Assembly (NCBI GenBank): GCA_947175265.1
Contig: CAMWMD010000009.1
Span: 20,040-84,039, forward strand
Origin: an uncultured Porphyromonadaceae bacterium
GTDB lineage: Bacteria > Bacteroidota > Bacteroidia > Bacteroidales > Muribaculaceae
DNA: 64,000 bases
Reading direction: 5' to 3'
Part shown: piece by piece, positions 19,255 to 29,066 of the stretch
How the letters are laid out: each line of letters begins with the position of its first letter
Position numbering within the stretch: the first letter of the stretch is position 1
Program-made: the position numbers and the translations under genes
The notes under the pieces: generated by a model
Databases searched by the model: none
Seen by the model: the letters and a program-made list of their open reading frames with translations, nothing else
Told to the model about the DNA's origin: nothing

Positions 19255-21048
19255 TTATACCAATTCCCCGTTGACTGCCTTAAGCACGCGGGCAAGCACG
19301 GGATTGTTTTCCACCACCTCCTTGAGGAACTCTTTTGCCGGGAGTTGCTTCATACCTTCCGGCACTTCCGCCACCTCTACTTTCAGGGTGAGGAGGTCGT
19401 TGGAAAGGTAGTTGCGGAGGTATTCTATTAGGCGGGGCATCGACAACTCGAAGGCCTGGAGTTGGGCGGGATGGTCCACCACTATGCGATAGGCGTTCGG
19501 CCCCGCCGGCTGTGGCTGGGCGGCACGCATGGCATTGACCAGGATGTGGAGCGAAGGGTTTCCGCTGATGAACTCATTCCAGCCTGCGATAAATCTCGCA
19601 GGGTCGATGGGCGTGGTGCGTTGCTGTGTGTGTCCGGCCGTCGTGGCAGGACGGGAGGATTGCTCGTTGAGACGGAACGCGGTAGGGCGGCCCGCTCCTT
19701 TTACAGTGCGGCGCGGTGGCGCCGGTTCCGGAGTGGTGGCATTCTGTGTGGTCTGCCGTGGTGTTGTAGGGGTAGCCGTTGCTGCCGGGGTGACCGTTGC
19801 CGCCGGATGTGGAGCGGCCGCTGGGGAGGGAGTGGGCGTAGGAGTTGCCACAGGTGCCTGACCACCGGCCGGGGCATTGCCGCGCATGGAGTTGGGATCG
19901 CCGAGCGGCACCGTGCGATCCAACGAATCAAAAGGGGGCGTGGCCGGTTTGAGAAGTTGGCAGAGACGTATGAGGGTAAGCTCCACAAGCAGGCGTTTCC
20001 CGGTTGACGTGCGGTAATTGAGGTCGCAGTCGCTGAGAAGTTTCATGGCGGCGTAATACCACTGGGCGGGGAGAGTCTTCGCCTGTTCTCTATATTTGGA
20101 GGCAATCTCTTCGGAGGTCTCCAGCAGGGGGAGAGTGCGGGGGTCGGCGGCGACCATGAGGTCGCGCACATGAGCCGCAAGACCGTTTACGAGGAAGAGG
20201 GAGTCGAAACCCTTATCGCGGATATCCTTGTATATGAGTAGTGCGCCGGGGACGTCGCCGGCACGGAAAGCGTCAACGAGGCGGAAATAATAGTCGTAGT
20301 CAAGTACGTTGAGATTCTCGATGGTGTTACGGTAGGTTACGTCGCCTCTTGATGAGGCTGCCACCTGGTCGAAAATGGAGAGGGCGTCGCGCATGGCGCC
20401 GTCGGCCTTCAGGGCTATTATGCCGAGGGCGTCACGCTCGGTGGATATACCCTCCTCTTTTGCCACATATTCAAGGTGGTCGATCATGTCGTTGACGGTG
20501 ATCCGCTTGAAGTCGTAAATCTGGCAACGGCTGAGGATGGTGGGTATCACCTTGTGCTTCTCGGTCGTGGCGAGGATGAAGACCACATTCTTGGGAGGCT
20601 CCTCGAGAGTCTTTAGGAAAGCGTTGAACGCTGCATTGGAGAGCATGTGGACCTCATCGATGATGAACACCCTGTAGCGTCCGTTCTGCGGGGGGACGTT
20701 CACCTGTTCCGTTATTGAGCGGATGTCGTCTACGGAATTGTTGGAGGCGGCGTCGAGTTCGACAAGGTTGAATGAGTTTCCCTGCTCTATTGCCCGGCAT
20801 GACTCGCACACACCGCACGCCTCGCCGTCAGGCGTGGGGGAGAGGCAGTTGATTGTCTTGGCGAAGATGCGGGCGCAGGAGGTCTTGCCCACACCGCGAG
20901 GGCCACAGAATAGGTAGGCCTGTGCGAGCCTCCCGCTGTCGATGGCATTCTTCAGTGTGGCGGTGAGAGCCGGCTGGCCCACCACGCTCTTGAATGTGGC
21001 GGGGCGGTATTTGCGCGCCGATACTATATATGGTTTTTGCTCTGACAT
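19255..21048 (-). CDS. dnaX: DNA polymerase III subunit gamma/tau
   Basis: DnaX of 597 residues, the clamp-loader ATPase. The AAA+ module has Walker A GPRGVGKTS (residues 49–57), a four-Cys zinc site (C68, C78, C81, C84), IIDEVHML as Walker B and ATTEKHKVIPTILSRC with sensor 1 and the SRC arginine finger. Domain III runs to about residue 370. A 90-residue Pro/Ala/Thr linker follows, then a tau-like C-terminal domain, so the full-length product is tau-like. I did not find an obvious slippery sequence for a gamma form. It has its own promoter and diverges from the adenosyltransferase gene. Confidence 0.95.
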   Translation of the reverse strand: MSEQKPYIVSARKYRPATFKSVVGQPALTATLKNAIDSGRLAQAYLFCGPRGVGKTSCARIFAKTINCLSPTPDGEACGVCESCRAIEQGNSFNLVELDAASNNSVDDIRSITEQVNVPPQNGRYRVFIIDEVHMLSNAAFNAFLKTLEEPPKNVVFILATTEKHKVIPTILSRCQIYDFKRITVNDMIDHLEYVAKEEGISTERDALGIIALKADGAMRDALSIFDQVAASSRGDVTYRNTIENLNVLDYDYYFRLVDAFRAGDVPGALLIYKDIRDKGFDSLFLVNGLAAHVRDLMVAADPRTLPLLETSEEIASKYREQAKTLPAQWYYAAMKLLSDCDLNYRTSTGKRLLVELTLIRLCQLLKPATPPFDSLDRTVPLGDPNSMRGNAPAGGQAPVATPTPTPSPAAAPHPAATVTPAATATPTTPRQTTQNATTPEPAPPRRTVKGAGRPTAFRLNEQSSRPATTAGHTQQRTTPIDPARFIAGWNEFISGNPSLHILVNAMRAAQPQPAGPNAYRIVVDHPAQLQAFELSMPRLIEYLRNYLSNDLLTLKVEVAEVPEGMKQLPAKEFLKEVVENNPVLARVLKAVNGELV

Positions 21049-21071
21049 GTTAAGGTGGTGGTTTCAATCTG

Positions 21072-21103
21072 CAAATATAACACTTTTTTCCCTCCTTCCG
21101 CAA
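21072..21103 (-). promoter_or_regulatory. dnaX: dnaX promoter
   Basis: On the minus strand TTG (21103–21101), a 21-base spacer and TATATTTG (21079–21072) match the Bacteroidetes -33/-7 consensus. The -7 box lies 24 bases upstream of the dnaX ATG. Confidence 0.6.
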
Positions 21104-21158
21104 CATTATTCCCCGCTATGCGTTAAAAAATAGAAATTCGAAGCCTACAATATCTGAT

Positions 21159-21725
21159 ATGACGAAAAGCGCTCTTTACACACGCACCGGAGATGCCGGC
21201 ACCACGTCACTCGTGGGGGGTGCCCGCGCACCGAAAGACTGTCCCCGACTGGAGGCATACGGTACACTTGATGAATTTTCCTCTTTCCTCGGATGTGTGC
21301 TTTCTGACCCTCAATGTCCCGTTGAGATACGGAGGCAACTTCTGGAGGTGCAGAACATGCTCTTCAACGTCGGAGGCTATCTGGCGTGTGAGGTGAAGGA
21401 GGGTGAATGTCCTCCGGTATGGGTGTTGTGCAGCAGTCATATAGAGGAGTTGGAAGGATGGATCGACGCTCTCGATGCAGAGACGCCTAAGGTGAATGCC
21501 TTCGTGCTTCCGGGAGGATGTATGCTGGCTGCCCGCACGCATGTGGCCAGGGCGGTATGCCGGAGGGCTGAACGACGTATCATTGCCCTCGCATCCCTGG
21601 AGTATGTGGATCCGCTGTTGATGAAATATGTCAACCGACTTTCTGATTATCTTTTTATCCTCGCCCGGTATTTCAATTATATGGCCGGCGTGGAGGAGAT
21701 AGTCTGGCGTCAGGAAAAGAAATAA
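21159..21725 (+). CDS. PduO-type cob(I)alamin adenosyltransferase
   Basis: ATP:cob(I)alamin adenosyltransferase of 188 residues, which makes coenzyme B12. The N-terminal ATP-binding motif YTRTGDAGTTSLVGG and the following LEAYGTLDEFSSFLG are hallmarks of the PduO/MMAB trimer type. The C-terminal RAVCRRAERR and KYVNRLSDYLFILARY helices are complete. In Bacteroidales the product usually serves methylmalonyl-CoA mutase. The gene diverges from dnaX; a small DUF2795 gene follows 24 bases later and is probably co-transcribed. Confidence 0.92.
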   Translation: MTKSALYTRTGDAGTTSLVGGARAPKDCPRLEAYGTLDEFSSFLGCVLSDPQCPVEIRRQLLEVQNMLFNVGGYLACEVKEGECPPVWVLCSSHIEELEGWIDALDAETPKVNAFVLPGGCMLAARTHVARAVCRRAERRIIALASLEYVDPLLMKYVNRLSDYLFILARYFNYMAGVEEIVWRQEKK

Positions 21726-21749
21726 CCAGAACTCAAAAATATTATAACT

Positions 21750-21971
21750 ATGTATTGGACACTTGAACTCGCGTCAAAACTTGAAGACGCACCCTGGCCC
21801 GCAACAAAAGACGAGCTTATCGACTACGCTATGCGTAGCGGCGCACCACTTGAAGTGATAGAGAACCTCCAGGAGATGGAAGATGAGGGCGAGACCTACG
21901 AAAGCATCGAGGAAATCTGGCCCGACTACCCCTCCAAAGACGACTTCTTCTTCAACGAGGAGGAGTATTGA
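21750..21971 (+). CDS. DUF2795 family small acidic protein
   Basis: Acidic protein of 73 residues, MYWTLELASKLEDAPWPATK..., with the DUF2795 pattern (D-x-PWPATKDELIDYA, then GAPLEVIENLQ). It ends in a run of Asp/Glu/Phe (FFFNEEEY). The family is small, widely conserved in Bacteroidetes and of unknown function. It is followed by a clear terminator. Confidence 0.8.
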   Translation: MYWTLELASKLEDAPWPATKDELIDYAMRSGAPLEVIENLQEMEDEGETYESIEEIWPDYPSKDDFFFNEEEY

Positions 21972-21999
21972 AGTGTTGATGGAGATTTAATTTATTTAT

Positions 22000-22046
22000 A
22001 ATCAGCCATATAAGCAAAATTATTTGTTTGTATGGCTGATTTTTTA
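22000..22046 (+). terminator. Rho-independent-type terminator
   Basis: Perfect 11-base arms AATCAGCCATA (22000–22010) and TATGGCTGATT (22031–22041) with a 20-base loop, followed by TTTTT. It lies 29 bases after the DUF2795 stop and closes that transcript. Confidence 0.75.
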
Positions 22047-22067
22047 TCGTCTTTTATGGTCTGGAAC

Positions 22068-23823
22068 GTAAGCATACGGTGAAGCGCGTATTACACAGTT
22101 TGGCAAAATGAAGCAAAGTAGCCCGGAGGTTGGGGAACTTCAGGCTACTTCGTGCTATTTTGGGGATGTTTGTCTGTGTCTGGCTCAGTCAGGATCGGGA
22201 AGATTCCATCGCCTGACATCGGGATGTATGGCGTATGCCATAGGGAGCAGGTCATCCATCGGCATTCCGTTTTTCTTTCTGGCAGGTATCTCCACCAGCA
22301 CATACTCAAGCCATTGTCGCGGATCCACATCGGCTGCCCGGCATGATGCGAGCAGGGAGTAGACTATCGCGGCCCTGTAGGCGGAGGCATCGTTGCCGCA
22401 GAATAGCCAGTTATTACGGCCAAGTGCCAGCGGACGGATTGCATTCTCGATAAGATTGTTGTCGATATTGATGCGTCCATCGTTTACATATACGGCCAGG
22501 CGGTCTATCAACGAGTAGGTATAGGTGATTGCTTTCCCCAACAGACTCGACTCAAGGACAGTGGCGTAACTATCGACACACCATTTCTCCATGAGTTGTA
22601 TCACAGGATATGATTTTTTCTGACGCAGTTCCCGTCTTTGATCCGGTGTCATGTCGGCTTCATCCGCTTTTTTCTCCACTTCATAGAGTTTGCCGATCAT
22701 CACTATTGCCTGCGTGGCGAGTTTCTGATTCTCCTTGAGCGCGTCCACAAACTTTCGCCGTGCATGCGCCCGGCAGGCTGCCCCTACGACCCCGGGGTGC
22801 CGCAGAACTGCTCGTATGCTTCGTATCCGTCACTCTGGAACGTACCCCGGTAGCCGCCAAGGAGTTCCCGAGCAGTCTTTTTCGACCGTGAGCCACGGTC
22901 ATACCAGAAGAAAAGGGATCCTGTCAGTCCATCGCGCACACACCATTCGTAGCCCTTGCGTGTCTTGTGCTTCTTATTGTCAAGAACCGGCACAACACTC
23001 TCGTCAACCTGTATGTATTCACTTGACATAACCTGTTGCCGCAGTAACTTATAAAGAACGTTGAGACTTTCGACTGATTTCTCATACCAGTCGCCTATGG
23101 TGGATGCCGGCAGGCGCAGACCAAACTCTCTGAAACGGTTGATTTGACGATAGAACGGCAGATGATAAAGGTACTTCCCAAGTATGATATCAGCCAGCAG
23201 CGAGGCCCCGGCCATACCATGTTCGATTGGAGTCTGCGGCAGCGTGGCGATCATGATGGTCGTGTCCTCGGGATTATTCTTAATCTCCTCACGGCAAATG
23301 ACTTTATGACGTACGGTACGTTCCACGTAGAGTCTGGGAGCGACCATCTCCAAACGTTCACTTGTCTCCATACCGATTTCAATGTATGATTCCAGAAGTT
23401 TACCCTCCGCATCGGTGGTGCCTTCGGGATAAAGATGCTTTTCCACCACCACAGACCGGTGGTGTCGAGACTTCTGCGTTTCGGCTGGTTCTTGACTGTA
23501 ACAGTCTTTGTGATGGTTTCTTCCTGTTTGTGAGACTCTGCCTCAAGTCCGGTCTTTTCTTCCGGACTCATCTGAGCCAGTTCCCCGGCTGAAAAGAGCG
23601 ACAGCTGGTTGGGATCAAGAGGAAGGTGTCTCTTCTCGCTCATGCGACCGAAAAAGCGTTTCTTCCAGTAGTCGAGCTGCCGAATCAAGGATATTTTCTC
23701 TTTCTCAAGACTACTTTTCTCTTTCTCAAGACTATTCTTATTGCTCTCCAACACAGACACACGTTGACGAAGATAAGCTATTTCCTCTGCCTCCGATGTG
23801 CTTCGGAGGTCAGGTGAGCGCAT
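22068..23823 (-). mobile_element. truncated IS66-family element
   Basis: One end is recognisable: GTAAGCATACGGTGAAGCG begins at 22068, pointing into the element as IS66 terminal repeats do (family ends begin GTAAGCG-like). Inside are a tnpC terminator hairpin (AAGTAGCC at 22116–22123 with GGCTACTT at 22143–22150) and the broken tnpC. The tnpA and tnpB genes and the other terminal repeat are missing: the element stops at the tnpC start, where a different transposase fragment begins. Confidence 0.7.
22185..23823 (-). pseudogene. IS66 TnpC transposase, two frameshifts
   Basis: Three consecutive frames together give one IS66 transposase of about 545 residues. Frame 1 (from 23823) holds the N-terminal coiled coil and zinc-finger region up to RRSLDTTG. 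Frame 2 takes over near 23455 (VVVEKHLYPEG) and carries the DDE core with LPASTIGDWYEKSVE and YIQVDESVVPVLD. Frame 3 takes over near 22790 (VVGAACRAHARRKF) and holds the C-terminal part with INIDNNLIENAIRPLALGRNNWLFCG. Both junctions fit single-base deletions; the second is in a CCCCGGGG run. The transposase is non-functional unless these are assembly errors. Confidence 0.85.
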
Positions 23824-23829
23824 GATTTC

Positions 23830-24415
23830 TTATGCTCGCTGTTTTAGTCGCTGCTTCTCCTTTTCCTTTTCGGCTATTTTTCGCGCGGCAAGTATAGCGG
23901 CATTTGCCGTGTGGATTCCAAAAAACAGCAACAGTGTCTCACTGCGGGAGTTGCGGGCAGCTATTCGGCCGACACCGTAGTGTTGTTTCTGATTTCCGAA
24001 GCTCCCTTCCATTGCTGTCGAGCGCAGAGTGCCGATTATTCGCCGGGCGGTACTGATCACTACCATCTCTTCCTTCGGCTTTGGACCCTTGTGGATGATG
24101 CATGTAGTGATGCCGTTCTCTGTGCAATATCGGCGGTTGTCATTGTTGGCATAGATTGTGTCGGCTCCGACTCGTTTGACCTGTACTCCCGTCAGGACTT
24201 CCTGATACTCGATGCATTCTTTATTCTTTAAGGCGTATGCCCTCGTTGAAAGCCTCAAAGGAGTGATGCCCGATAAAGGAGATGCCGTCAATCTGGATGT
24301 TGTTGACCTTGGCTCCGAACTCCACACGCCTGTTCTCCTTGCCTCTGACGATCAGGTCTTTGAGAATGATACTGACAAACTGGTATATATGGCTAAGATC
24401 CTTCCCGATGTATTT
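23830..24415 (-). pseudogene. 3' remnant of a second DDE transposase (IS1182/IS5-like)
   Basis: The C-terminal part of an unrelated transposase is split between two frames. 24415–24221 encodes LIVRGKENRRVEFGAKV and IDGISFIGHHSFEAFNEG, then stops. The adjacent frame continues with CIEYQEVLTGVQVKRVGADT, GITTCIIHKGPKPK and the ending MEGSFGNQKQHYGVGRI...FGIHTANAAIL to a TAA at 23830. The frame changes around 24225–24240, and an in-frame TGA at 24418–24416 marks further decay upstream. The family label is from memory. It abuts the IS66 tnpC start by 6 bases. Confidence 0.7.
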
Positions 24416-24516
24416 TCAGAGGGCACGCCTTTCTCTATTCATGCTTTAGATAAGCCGTGGAAGAATAAGAAAGAACCGTGATTATATCCATTATTGATGA
24501 CCCGATAATGGAGGTG

Positions 24517-24535
24517 AGGCTATAAGATATAGCCT
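24517..24535 (-). terminator. palindrome spanning the jetD stop
   Basis: Perfect 8-base arms AGGCTATA (24517–24524) and TATAGCCT (24528–24535) with an AGA loop enclose the jetD TAG. There is no T-run after it on the minus strand, so it may be an RNA-stabilising 3' end hairpin rather than an intrinsic terminator. Confidence 0.45.
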
Positions 24536-25380
24536 TCTTGGTCGTAGGTGCGGCGGTATCTATGGATTAAGGAGATCAGACGGCTGAGGGCTTCATCTGT
24601 GGTGGTGAGGTTTGCGTATCTTTGATATTGCTCATCGTATCGTTTCCTTGAACCATTTTTAAGTCTTGTCTCTATGTCAGATGGAATCAGAAAAGATCCT
24701 CTTTCTCCTACAAATGGCTTGAATTGATTGAGATAGATGTCTATGCCGGCTAAATCGAAATCTCCAAAATGAACATAACGGTTGGGAATTCTTGCTAACC
24801 AATTCATCAGATCTGAGGAAAAGGCATATCTTGAGACAAACAGCACTCCCGATTCTTCCGGTTGCAGGAAAATTTTGAAAAGTTGTTCCTGTTTTCTTAT
24901 ACAAAGGAAATTCTCAGCGTTTTCTATCCCAATAATTAGAGTAGACGGAGGCGGTACGAAAGATTGCCAGTGGGCTATATATACAGCGCTTCCCTCTGTA
25001 GGGTGGATTGTAAACGGTTGTCCATCAAGTCTACAGTCAATGTGGGTGTAACTGTTCACAAGAAATCCCGGCATGGTTCTTTTGTCGCTCGTTTTTGAAT
25101 TTCCTGATAATGCCGCTTGGGCTGCCCGGGAATTGTCTTCTGTCAGCAACCTTTTGGCTGCATCCAAATCTATTAGTGCTTCGTTGTATTGAGGCAATGC
25201 TCCTGCCAGAGCAATTGAATTGGGTGAGATTAAGCATCGTTTGGTCTTACGGTATACAACTGACAATAACCCTTCTCTGACCAAATCCTCAGCAAAAGAA
25301 TTCGGTAGGGAGGAGTATGGGATAGATTCTCCTCTCAAGAGGCATTGCAGGTTTCCAATCAGTCGCAATGTCAGTTTCAT
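24520..25380 (-). CDS. jetD: JetD, Toprim-like nuclease subunit of a Wadjet/Mks system
   Basis: Protein of 286 residues with the DUF2220/topoVI-Toprim-like C-terminal domain. A first acidic motif IGIENAENF lies near residue 150, the hallmark YVHFGDFDLAGIDIYL near residue 193, and a conserved-type QE dipeptide sits at the very C-terminus (YDQEGYIL). Family members (JetD/MksG) are metal-dependent nucleases that cleave circular DNA extruded by the SMC partner. It is shorter than many JetD proteins because the N-terminal DUF3322-type part is reduced. Its ATG overlaps the jetC stop by 4 bases. Confidence 0.85.
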   Translation of the reverse strand: MKLTLRLIGNLQCLLRGESIPYSSLPNSFAEDLVREGLLSVVYRKTKRCLISPNSIALAGALPQYNEALIDLDAAKRLLTEDNSRAAQAALSGNSKTSDKRTMPGFLVNSYTHIDCRLDGQPFTIHPTEGSAVYIAHWQSFVPPPSTLIIGIENAENFLCIRKQEQLFKIFLQPEESGVLFVSRYAFSSDLMNWLARIPNRYVHFGDFDLAGIDIYLNQFKPFVGERGSFLIPSDIETRLKNGSRKRYDEQYQRYANLTTTDEALSRLISLIHRYRRTYDQEGYIL

Positions 25381-28300
25381 AGAAGTTCGGCTTCTCGGGT
25401 TGAGAGAATCGGTTGTACGATGGTGTTCGCTTCCTTATCTTTTGAAAGCACGTATAATCTCCGATAGGATAGGGGTCTATGCGCCTTGGGAGAGGAGTTT
25501 ACGATGAATATCCCACGTTCATTGGCAAAACTCAAAATTCCCTGAATGTTTTCATCCGACAACCGCCCTATCTCATCCATCATGCAATGCAGACGAAAGT
25601 CTCCTGCATGACCCGCACGTTTCTTGAAAACGCTTATCAGGAGGATATTTATAATGGCCTTAACCAGTGTGTCAGTACCTTCCGAGCCTACAGCCTTGAT
25701 GTTTTCGGTCCAACCGGTTGAATTGTCATTCTCTTCGATCTTGAATTTAAGGGTGAAAGATTGTTCGAGAGGAAGTTTACTGAGTTCGGGAGCGTGGTTC
25801 AGGGCTTCGGTCAATGACTTGAGATATTTTATTGAATCACGCGAGATATCCCTGTGTTCTTCGCCGGAGAAAAGATTAAGTTCGCCTATATCGTACTGAT
25901 TGGCATTCCAGAAATCTGTTATATTCTGCAACTGCGTGATAATAGGCATAGTGCTCCGCTCCAGACGAAGTTCAATACTGCGGATCACTCCGGCAAAGGT
26001 CTTGCGGGAGAAATCGTAGTTAATATCTTTAACGATCCGCTGTATCTCAGACTCCCGACCAAGAAGGATGCTGAAATCAGCAGCAGCGCGCGACAATACA
26101 TCACGATATACATTGCTGGTGACCTGTTGGAAATCCTTGATCATGTCATTTGCCACAAACTCCTCAAGTTTTTCAGCATAAATACGATAATGTGCTGTTG
26201 TCTCGAATTCAGTAGGGAGATTGAATGTATTGCATTGAGCAAACCGACGTTTGAAATCATTCACCGAGGTCTTGAGTGAGTCAGAAAGACGATATAAATT
26301 TCTAATCTGTTCTTTTATCGACTCCACAAGAGATATGCAATCAAGATCTGTAGGAATTTGCACGCTTTCTTTCAATTCCGGGGGACATGAATCGGAGGCA
26401 ATGAATTCATCGGTCTTACTTATGGATTCAGATGCCTTATCTAAGGTAGACTGCAATTCCGACAATGCACCCAACTCATCTTTACGGTTTGACTCATATT
26501 TCTGTTTTCGTCTGTCGTAAGCCTGTCTGAGAGATGCATCCTTATCCTTCAGTTTCTTTTTGTCGGTAAGATATTGCGGTACGTGGTCAAGCAGAGTCTC
26601 GCAGAGAACTCTATATTCGACCACTTTATCCTTCTCTTTTTCAATTATAAGTATCCGTGCTTCGGTTTCAGTTATTTCATTATTTACCCTTTCGATCATC
26701 CCAGTATCGGCCCCGGCATTCGAGAGTTCCGCCCGCTCATCTTCATCAAGTTGTCTGATTTTAGCGTCGGTTTCATTTTTGAAATGCACGATGTCATTAT
26801 CGACAGCTTTCACCTGTAGGTCAAGAAGGTTCTTATCCTTTTTATCTTCATCCTTTGCATCTTTTGAGATAGCGTTTAACTCCCGTTTGCAAAGGTCGTC
26901 ACTCCTCTTGATTGCTTCGACATTGTAGTCAATTTCCAGAGTAAGTGCCTGTATCTTATCCTTAAAATCGGCATCAATCTCATTCAATCTTGCCTTTTCA
27001 TCATTTTCTATACCATCCAGACGCAACTTCTCCTTGCGATATTGCTGTTGACATATCTGTATCTTTTGGGTTAATACGTCAATCTCAGCTTGCAATGATT
27101 TAACGGCGGAGAATCGTTTCTTTCCATTCTCGGAAATACGGCTTTCCTTTTCATTCCTGAGACGGTTGATTTCATTGGCCAAGGAGTCTATCTTGGTCTC
27201 GATAACTTTTACATCCTCATTGATCATTGCCGGCGTCCGCACCTCTTTGTCTATTTCATCGAGATTAATCCTAACCCCAAACAATGTATCGGAGGTGTTC
27301 CCGGGAGCGATCTCAGGATTGAGATTTTGGCTATATAGCACATCTTTCTCATCAGCAATCTTACCGATTGAAGAAGCCCAGCCATCGATATTGCTATCGA
27401 GCCATTCACAGAAAGAACCTTTTGATTTCTCAAGCAATGTCCGTTCTGCATCCAAATTCTCTTTGAGAATATCGATTTGGTTCTCAATAGATATAATTTG
27501 TGTGGTATACTCATTTTCAAGTTGCTGGCATTCCATCTCCGACCGGATTCTCATTGATTCCAGATTGCCTTCTTTCCGCAGCGTCTCTTCTTTAAGTCTA
27601 TTCTCCTCTTTTTCTAACTTAGACAGATTTTTCCTGCACTCCTCCATCTCACCCTTCAGAGGGGATGATTTTGAGGCTTCAAGACGCGATAATTCCAGTT
27701 CATGCCTACGCTCACGACATTCAGTTAACTTCAACTCAAATTCATCCTTTTGCGTCTTGTATTTCTCCTTCACTTCATTTTCGAGATTGTTCCGTTGTTC
27801 AAGACGTGTGAGTTTCCTATCGAATGCTTCCTGTCTTACCTTATTGATCTCATCATTCCTTTTCTGACGGTATTGTTGAAAGTCAAGGTCCAGCCGGTCT
27901 CGGAGAGACTTGTATTTCTGGGCTATAGATAGGTATTCTGCGTTCAGTTGGGCGAGCAATCCTTGTTTCTGCTGCAATGAGAGACGCAACGAAGGCAATG
28001 ACTCCACACGGACGATCATTTCGGAGATGCCAATCTTCTGATACTCTTTTTTCTGTTTGGCGGCCTCTTTAAGTTTGCTGTCTAATCCTCCAATTTCTTT
28101 GATGAGTCTCTCGTGAGCCAAGGTAAAATTATACTCTATCGATTTTATGTTATCGTCAAGTTTATCTATGGCATCTCTCTTTTTCTCAATCTTGCTTTTC
28201 AGGATAGGGAGATTCCTTTCTGCTTTAGTTCTTGAGTAAACGAGCATACCGCATTGTTCCCGCATCGAGAATTCGCCGGCAGAAATCTTATGGGCAATCT

Positions 28301-29066
28301 CAATTATATTGTCAGCATCACGACGGGTTTCTACGATTCCCTGTTTGTTCTTTTGAGTCCATAAAGATATATCCTTGAGCTCATCGCTGAAATTCACGAG
28401 TTTGCTGCGGAAGAAATTGAGGTCGACGGCTATCTCGGCATCATCATCGGAAATGCTGCTGATGATGGTATCTTTGATAAATCCGGCATCAACGCGCTCG
28501 TTTAGAAACACATTCTGGATTATTCTCGGAATATTTTGATATTGCGGGCTTTTGAGTAGATAATACTTCAGCAGGTCTTTCGATATCTTTGCGGTACGGT
28601 TGCCGTAAAGTATATCAAGATAGTGATTGTAGCGCTCTATTATTATGCTGAGGTCAATACCTTTGTCCTGAATCCGCTGTCTGACAGTCAGTGGATCTGA
28701 AGCCACCACACCAAGGTCATCAATTATCCAGCCTCTGTCAAACGCCGCATCCACGAATCGGAATGCAGCCTTATTATGACGGCGAAAAAGAATCACACAG
28801 AAAGGTGGCTGCTCTTCCCCGCGTGAGACCTCATATACAATATATGAAGAGGGAGTCGGCACATAGTAATCATCGAATGAACGCTGTCCTTGATTGCGTA
28901 TGCCTAACTTATCTTTCCTTGCATTGTAGAAGAATAGGAGAGCCCGTAGCAGGGTAGTCTTTCCCACTCCTTGCGTGCCCGTGAAATGTATATTCCCATC
29001 TAATGCCACTTCTCCGTAGCGGATATGTGCGCTATTGATAAATACGATTTTAGTCAGAGATCTCAT
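25377..29066 (-). CDS. jetC: JetC, SMC/MukB-like ATPase of a Wadjet/Mks system
   Basis: SMC-like ATPase of 1229 residues. The N-terminal head has Walker A GTQGVGKT (residues 30–37) followed by LLRALLFFYNARKD. Two very long coiled-coil stretches (about 280–560 and 640–900) are separated by a hinge-like segment. The C-terminal head has the signature-type GSEGTDTLVKAI and Walker B LHCMMDEIGRL. It is the DNA-extruding motor that recognises and compacts circular plasmids with JetA and JetB, handing them to JetD. It overlaps jetB by 17 bases and jetD by 4. No frame damage is seen. Confidence 0.9.
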   Translation of the reverse strand: MRSLTKIVFINSAHIRYGEVALDGNIHFTGTQGVGKTTLLRALLFFYNARKDKLGIRNQGQRSFDDYYVPTPSSYIVYEVSRGEEQPPFCVILFRRHNKAAFRFVDAAFDRGWIIDDLGVVASDPLTVRQRIQDKGIDLSIIIERYNHYLDILYGNRTAKISKDLLKYYLLKSPQYQNIPRIIQNVFLNERVDAGFIKDTIISSISDDDAEIAVDLNFFRSKLVNFSDELKDISLWTQKNKQGIVETRRDADNIIEIAHKISAGEFSMREQCGMLVYSRTKAERNLPILKSKIEKKRDAIDKLDDNIKSIEYNFTLAHERLIKEIGGLDSKLKEAAKQKKEYQKIGISEMIVRVESLPSLRLSLQQKQGLLAQLNAEYLSIAQKYKSLRDRLDLDFQQYRQKRNDEINKVRQEAFDRKLTRLEQRNNLENEVKEKYKTQKDEFELKLTECRERRHELELSRLEASKSSPLKGEMEECRKNLSKLEKEENRLKEETLRKEGNLESMRIRSEMECQQLENEYTTQIISIENQIDILKENLDAERTLLEKSKGSFCEWLDSNIDGWASSIGKIADEKDVLYSQNLNPEIAPGNTSDTLFGVRINLDEIDKEVRTPAMINEDVKVIETKIDSLANEINRLRNEKESRISENGKKRFSAVKSLQAEIDVLTQKIQICQQQYRKEKLRLDGIENDEKARLNEIDADFKDKIQALTLEIDYNVEAIKRSDDLCKRELNAISKDAKDEDKKDKNLLDLQVKAVDNDIVHFKNETDAKIRQLDEDERAELSNAGADTGMIERVNNEITETEARILIIEKEKDKVVEYRVLCETLLDHVPQYLTDKKKLKDKDASLRQAYDRRKQKYESNRKDELGALSELQSTLDKASESISKTDEFIASDSCPPELKESVQIPTDLDCISLVESIKEQIRNLYRLSDSLKTSVNDFKRRFAQCNTFNLPTEFETTAHYRIYAEKLEEFVANDMIKDFQQVTSNVYRDVLSRAAADFSILLGRESEIQRIVKDINYDFSRKTFAGVIRSIELRLERSTMPIITQLQNITDFWNANQYDIGELNLFSGEEHRDISRDSIKYLKSLTEALNHAPELSKLPLEQSFTLKFKIEENDNSTGWTENIKAVGSEGTDTLVKAIINILLISVFKKRAGHAGDFRLHCMMDEIGRLSDENIQGILSFANERGIFIVNSSPKAHRPLSYRRLYVLSKDKEANTIVQPILSTREAELL

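Noticed and set aside
23455..23460. Programmed frameshift in the IS66 transposase
   Set aside because: IS66 tnpC is normally a single frame, and the two junctions are not typical slippery sites followed by structures; decay is more likely.
24212..24481. Plus-strand open frame of 89 codons
   Set aside because: It lies antisense to the decayed transposase whose minus-strand frames give recognisable DDE transposase sequence.
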